Assembly (NCBI GenBank): GCA_964424205.1
Contig: CAYRIF010000205.1
Location: 1 to 6,789, forward strand
Length of the DNA: 6,789 bases
Direction of reading: 5' to 3'
From: CAYRIF01 sp964424205
GTDB lineage: Bacteria > Bacteroidota > Bacteroidia > Cytophagales > Cyclobacteriaceae
The notes beneath the pieces are model-generated. The model was not told the DNA's origin and did not search any database. It worked only from the letters and a program-made list of their open reading frames with translations. Of the stretch, positions 3,793-6,789 are shown one piece after another. Made by a program: the position numbers and the translations under genes. The first letter of the stretch is position 1. Every line of letters begins with the position of its first letter.

Positions 3793-6789
3793 ATGAAAAA
3801 ACGCTTATTATTACTGCTTGTACTGTTCATTGGTACGAGCAGCTATTCGCAAGAAACATTTCCTGTGAATGACGTCAGGGACAGTCGGGATAATGCTTAT
3901 GCATTCACCAACGCCACTATCCATGTCGACTACCAAACTATAATTGAAAATGCAACGCTCCTTATCAAAAAAGGAAAAGTGGTAAAGGTAGGTGCTAATA
4001 TTACCATTCCTAATGGGTTCACCACTGTTGACCTTTCTGGCAAAAGTATTTATCCTTCGATGATAGATATGTATAGCAACTATGGCATGCCCTTAGTAAA
4101 GTCCGAACCATATAATTTTTGGGGAAGTGAACAAATCCAATCCAAAACAAAAGGAGCCTACAACCCGAATGAATCCATTAAATCTGAATTTAATGCAGCG
4201 GATGTTTTTACTACCAATGAAGTGGCTGCAAAAAAACTAAGAGATATTGGTTTTGGCACTGTTCTTACTTTCCAGGCTGACGGTGTGGCACGGGGAACAT
4301 CTGCTGCCGTTACGTTAGGGAAAGACACTGACAATAATGTTTTAATTAAATCAAAAGCAGCTGCAAATTATGCATGGAGCAAAGGAAGTTCAAAACAAAA
4401 TTATCCATTCTCAACAATGGGCTTTATGGCTTTGCTTCGCCAAACATATTTAGACGGCGCATGGTATAAAGGCTTAAAGAGGCGATCATTTACGGACCTT
4501 TCACTGGAAGCTTGGAACAACTCACAAAGCTTACCACAGGTTTTTGACACTAAAAGCTGGTTGGGCGTACTAAGGGCTGATAAAGTTGGGGATGAGTTTG
4601 GTAAACAATATATCATCAAAGGAAGTGGCGATGAATACCAAAGAATCGCTGAGATAAAACGCACCAATGCCGCATTAATCATTCCTGTAAATTTCCCCGA
4701 CGCACTAGACGTAGAAGACCCTTTTGATGCACAAAAGGTTTCATTGACTGAAATGATGCACTGGGAACTGGCGCCTACAAATTTAGGAACACTTGAAAAA
4801 AATAATATTGACTTTGCCATTACAAGTAGCAAAACCAAGGAAACTAAATTTTGGGGCAACATGCAAAAAGCCATTAAAAATGGCTTGTCAGAAAAAGCAG
4901 CGCTGAAAGCATTGACCTACTCCCCTGCTAAACTCATGCGGATGGAAAATACAGTGGGAAGTTTGCGCTCGGGAATGCTCGCTAACTTCATAATCACCTC
5001 AGGAAATATTTTCGATAAAAAAAATACCATTTATGAAAACTGGATTCAAGGAAAAAATTATAGTATCAAATCTTTAAATCAGATAGATTTCGTAGGAAAA
5101 TATGATCTAAATGTTGGAAAAGAAAAGTATAAATTGGAGATTTCAGGCAAAGCACCTGCTTACAAAGCAAATATTGTCATTAATGATTCAACAAAAATTA
5201 AGGTTGGGTTCAAACCGACCGATGAACTGGTTAGCCTTAGCTTTACCCCTGACACGACAAAAAAAGCAACTTCTAAAATTAGGTTGTCGGGCTGGTTGGA
5301 TGGAAGAAACCTCACAGGAAAAGGTCAGAAGATAAATGGAGACTGGGTCAGCTGGAATGCCAATTATACTGGGACGTTAGAAAAAAAAGAAGATAAGAAA
5401 AAGGACGAGGAGAAAGACAAGGAAAATGACCCGTTAGGAGATGTTTTATATCCTTTTATGGCACATGGGAATGAAGTATTGCCAAGTACAGAAAATATTC
5501 TTTTTAAAAATGCTACGGTATGGACAAACGAAACAGATGGCATATTAAAAGAAACGGATGTGCTTATCGCCAACGGAAAAATTATCAAAGTTGGAAAAGG
5601 ATTACTGCCAGCAAATGCCAAAATAATAGACGCTACTGGCAAGCACCTGACGGCGGGTATCATTGATGAACATTCACACATTGCTTTGAGTAGTGTCAAT
5701 GATATTGCCACTAACTCAGGCATGGTGCGTATGGGAGATGTTATCAAATCTGATGATATTAACATCTACCGGCAGCTAGCAGGTGGCGTAACAGCATCAC
5801 AGTTGTTGCATGGTTCTGCCAATCCCATCGGGGGGCAATCAGCGCTGGTAAAATTACGTTGGGGGGCATCTCCGGAGGCAATGAAAATCAAGGGAGCAGA
5901 TGGCTTTATAAAATTTGCCCTGGGAGAAAATGTCAAACGTTCCAGTAGCCAAAACTCTATCCGATACCCATTGACTAGAATGGGAGTTGAGCAGGTATAT
6001 ATGGATGCTTTCACCAATGCATTAGCATATGAAAAGAAGTGGCAAGCCTATAACCGCCTTTCTGCAAAGTTGAAATTAAATGCAGAGAAGCCTCGAAGGA
6101 GTTTGAAAGACGAAACAATGCTGGAGATTATTAGAAAACAGCGGTTTGTTACCTGTCATTCTTATGTGCAATCTGAAATCAATATGCTGATGCATGTTGC
6201 TGAAAAATTCAACTTTAATATCAATACGTTTACCCATATTTTGGAAGGATACAAAGTAGCTGATAAAATGAAAGCCCACGGAGCTGGTGCTTCAACTTTC
6301 GCAGATTGGTGGGCATATAAATGGGAAGTACGCTATGCGATTCCTTACAATGCAACCATCATGACCAATGTTGGCGTCACTGTTGCCATTAATTCCGATG
6401 ATGCAGAAATGGGTCGGCGACTGAATCAGGAAGCTGCAAAATCTGTTAAATATGGCGGCATGAGTGAAGAGGATGCCTGGAAAATGGTGACCCTGAACCC
6501 TGCGAAATTGCTTCATTTAGATCATCGTATGGGCAGTATCAAAGTTGGTAAAGATGCCGATGTTGTGTTGTGGAGTGACAATCCACTGTCAATTTATGCC
6601 AAGGCAGAAAAGACGCTAGTAGACGGCAAGGTTTACTTTGACATTGAAAAAGACAAAGAAAAACGAAAGGAAATCCAAAGTGAACGAGCAAGACTCATTG
6701 GCAAAATGATTGCTGCGAAAAAGAATGGAGGAGCAACGAAAAAACCTACCTCAAAAAAACAAATTAACTTCCACTGTGATGACCTTTTT
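3793..6789 (+). CDS. Secreted tandem amidohydrolase, inactive first half and intact second half (3' end outside window)
   Basis: The frame stays open from ATG 3793 to the window edge, 999 residues without a stop. The N-terminus is a Sec signal peptide (MKKRLLLLLVLFIGTSSYS, likely cleavage before Q20), so export to the periplasm or beyond is expected. Two homologous amidohydrolase halves follow. The second half (about 575-960) has the metal-dependent hydrolase set: H627 and H629 in DEHSH, K707 or a nearby Lys in FIKFALGEN, H789 in TCHSY, H815 in THILEGY, and D869 in INSDD, ending with NPAKLL and GSIKVGKDADVVLW. The first half (about 35-415) has the same layout (NATI, GKVVKVG, GKSIYPSMID, SPAKLM, GSLRSGMLANFII), but the HxH site is Y94-S-N96 and the Asp position is S346, so it should not bind metal. 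Between them lie a beta-rich insert (about 437-528) and a charged linker (530-546). This matches the roughly 1000-residue amidohydrolases of Bacteroidota. The substrate is unknown; imidazolonepropionase/prolidase-like hydrolases are the nearest general type. The Lys-rich tail suggests the stop is close. Confidence 0.88.
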   Translation, partial: MKKRLLLLLVLFIGTSSYSQETFPVNDVRDSRDNAYAFTNATIHVDYQTIIENATLLIKKGKVVKVGANITIPNGFTTVDLSGKSIYPSMIDMYSNYGMPLVKSEPYNFWGSEQIQSKTKGAYNPNESIKSEFNAADVFTTNEVAAKKLRDIGFGTVLTFQADGVARGTSAAVTLGKDTDNNVLIKSKAAANYAWSKGSSKQNYPFSTMGFMALLRQTYLDGAWYKGLKRRSFTDLSLEAWNNSQSLPQVFDTKSWLGVLRADKVGDEFGKQYIIKGSGDEYQRIAEIKRTNAALIIPVNFPDALDVEDPFDAQKVSLTEMMHWELAPTNLGTLEKNNIDFAITSSKTKETKFWGNMQKAIKNGLSEKAALKALTYSPAKLMRMENTVGSLRSGMLANFIITSGNIFDKKNTIYENWIQGKNYSIKSLNQIDFVGKYDLNVGKEKYKLEISGKAPAYKANIVINDSTKIKVGFKPTDELVSLSFTPDTTKKATSKIRLSGWLDGRNLTGKGQKINGDWVSWNANYTGTLEKKEDKKKDEEKDKENDPLGDVLYPFMAHGNEVLPSTENILFKNATVWTNETDGILKETDVLIANGKIIKVGKGLLPANAKIIDATGKHLTAGIIDEHSHIALSSVNDIATNSGMVRMGDVIKSDDINIYRQLAGGVTASQLLHGSANPIGGQSALVKLRWGASPEAMKIKGADGFIKFALGENVKRSSSQNSIRYPLTRMGVEQVYMDAFTNALAYEKKWQAYNRLSAKLKLNAEKPRRSLKDETMLEIIRKQRFVTCHSYVQSEINMLMHVAEKFNFNINTFTHILEGYKVADKMKAHGAGASTFADWWAYKWEVRYAIPYNATIMTNVGVTVAINSDDAEMGRRLNQEAAKSVKYGGMSEEDAWKMVTLNPAKLLHLDHRMGSIKVGKDADVVLWSDNPLSIYAKAEKTLVDGKVYFDIEKDKEKRKEIQSERARLIGKMIAAKKNGGATKKPTSKKQINFHCDDLF

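Noticed and set aside
4401..4874. Minus-strand ORF of 157 codons, plus similar minus-strand ORFs through to 6516
   Set aside because: They lie antisense to the continuous amidohydrolase frame, which carries clear family motifs throughout. They are shadows of that coding sequence.

Overview
The window most likely comes from a member of the Bacteroidota (Cytophaga/Flavobacteria/Saprospira-like). The DNA is AT-rich, starts have A-rich leaders without clear Shine-Dalgarno sequences, and one promoter candidate matches the Bacteroidota -7 box TAnnTTTG. The recognisable proteins are also of types common in that phylum: an HI0933-family flavoprotein, YwbE, and a very long secreted amidohydrolase. No tRNA, rRNA or CRISPR array is visible.

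The left third (1-2020) is accessory in character. It holds the 3' end of an unrecognised gene, a small ORF with a helix-turn-helix-like C-terminus, a minus-strand IS110-family transposase broken at both ends, and a small zinc-finger protein with a topoisomerase-type C4 finger. At the broken 3' end of the transposase lies an imperfect hairpin (522-582). Just beyond its broken 5' end lies a sequence resembling one arm of that hairpin (about 1405-1442). The IS110 remnant therefore appears to be bracketed by copies of a short repeat. It lacks the first catalytic aspartate and should be inactive.

An AT-rich intergenic stretch (2021-2267) separates this from a housekeeping-type block. On the minus strand, ywbE overlaps the start of an HI0933-family FAD-binding oxidoreductase by 8 bp (ATGAATAA), so the two form an operon and are probably translationally coupled.

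Divergently, and running off the right edge, is a secreted amidohydrolase of at least 999 residues made of two homologous halves. The second half keeps the metal-binding residues. The first half has lost them and is probably a pseudoenzyme domain.

I do not see a convincing new multi-gene system. The most unusual structures are the repeat-flanked IS110 fragment, the dead/alive tandem amidohydrolase, and the zinc-finger protein with widely separated CxxC pairs.
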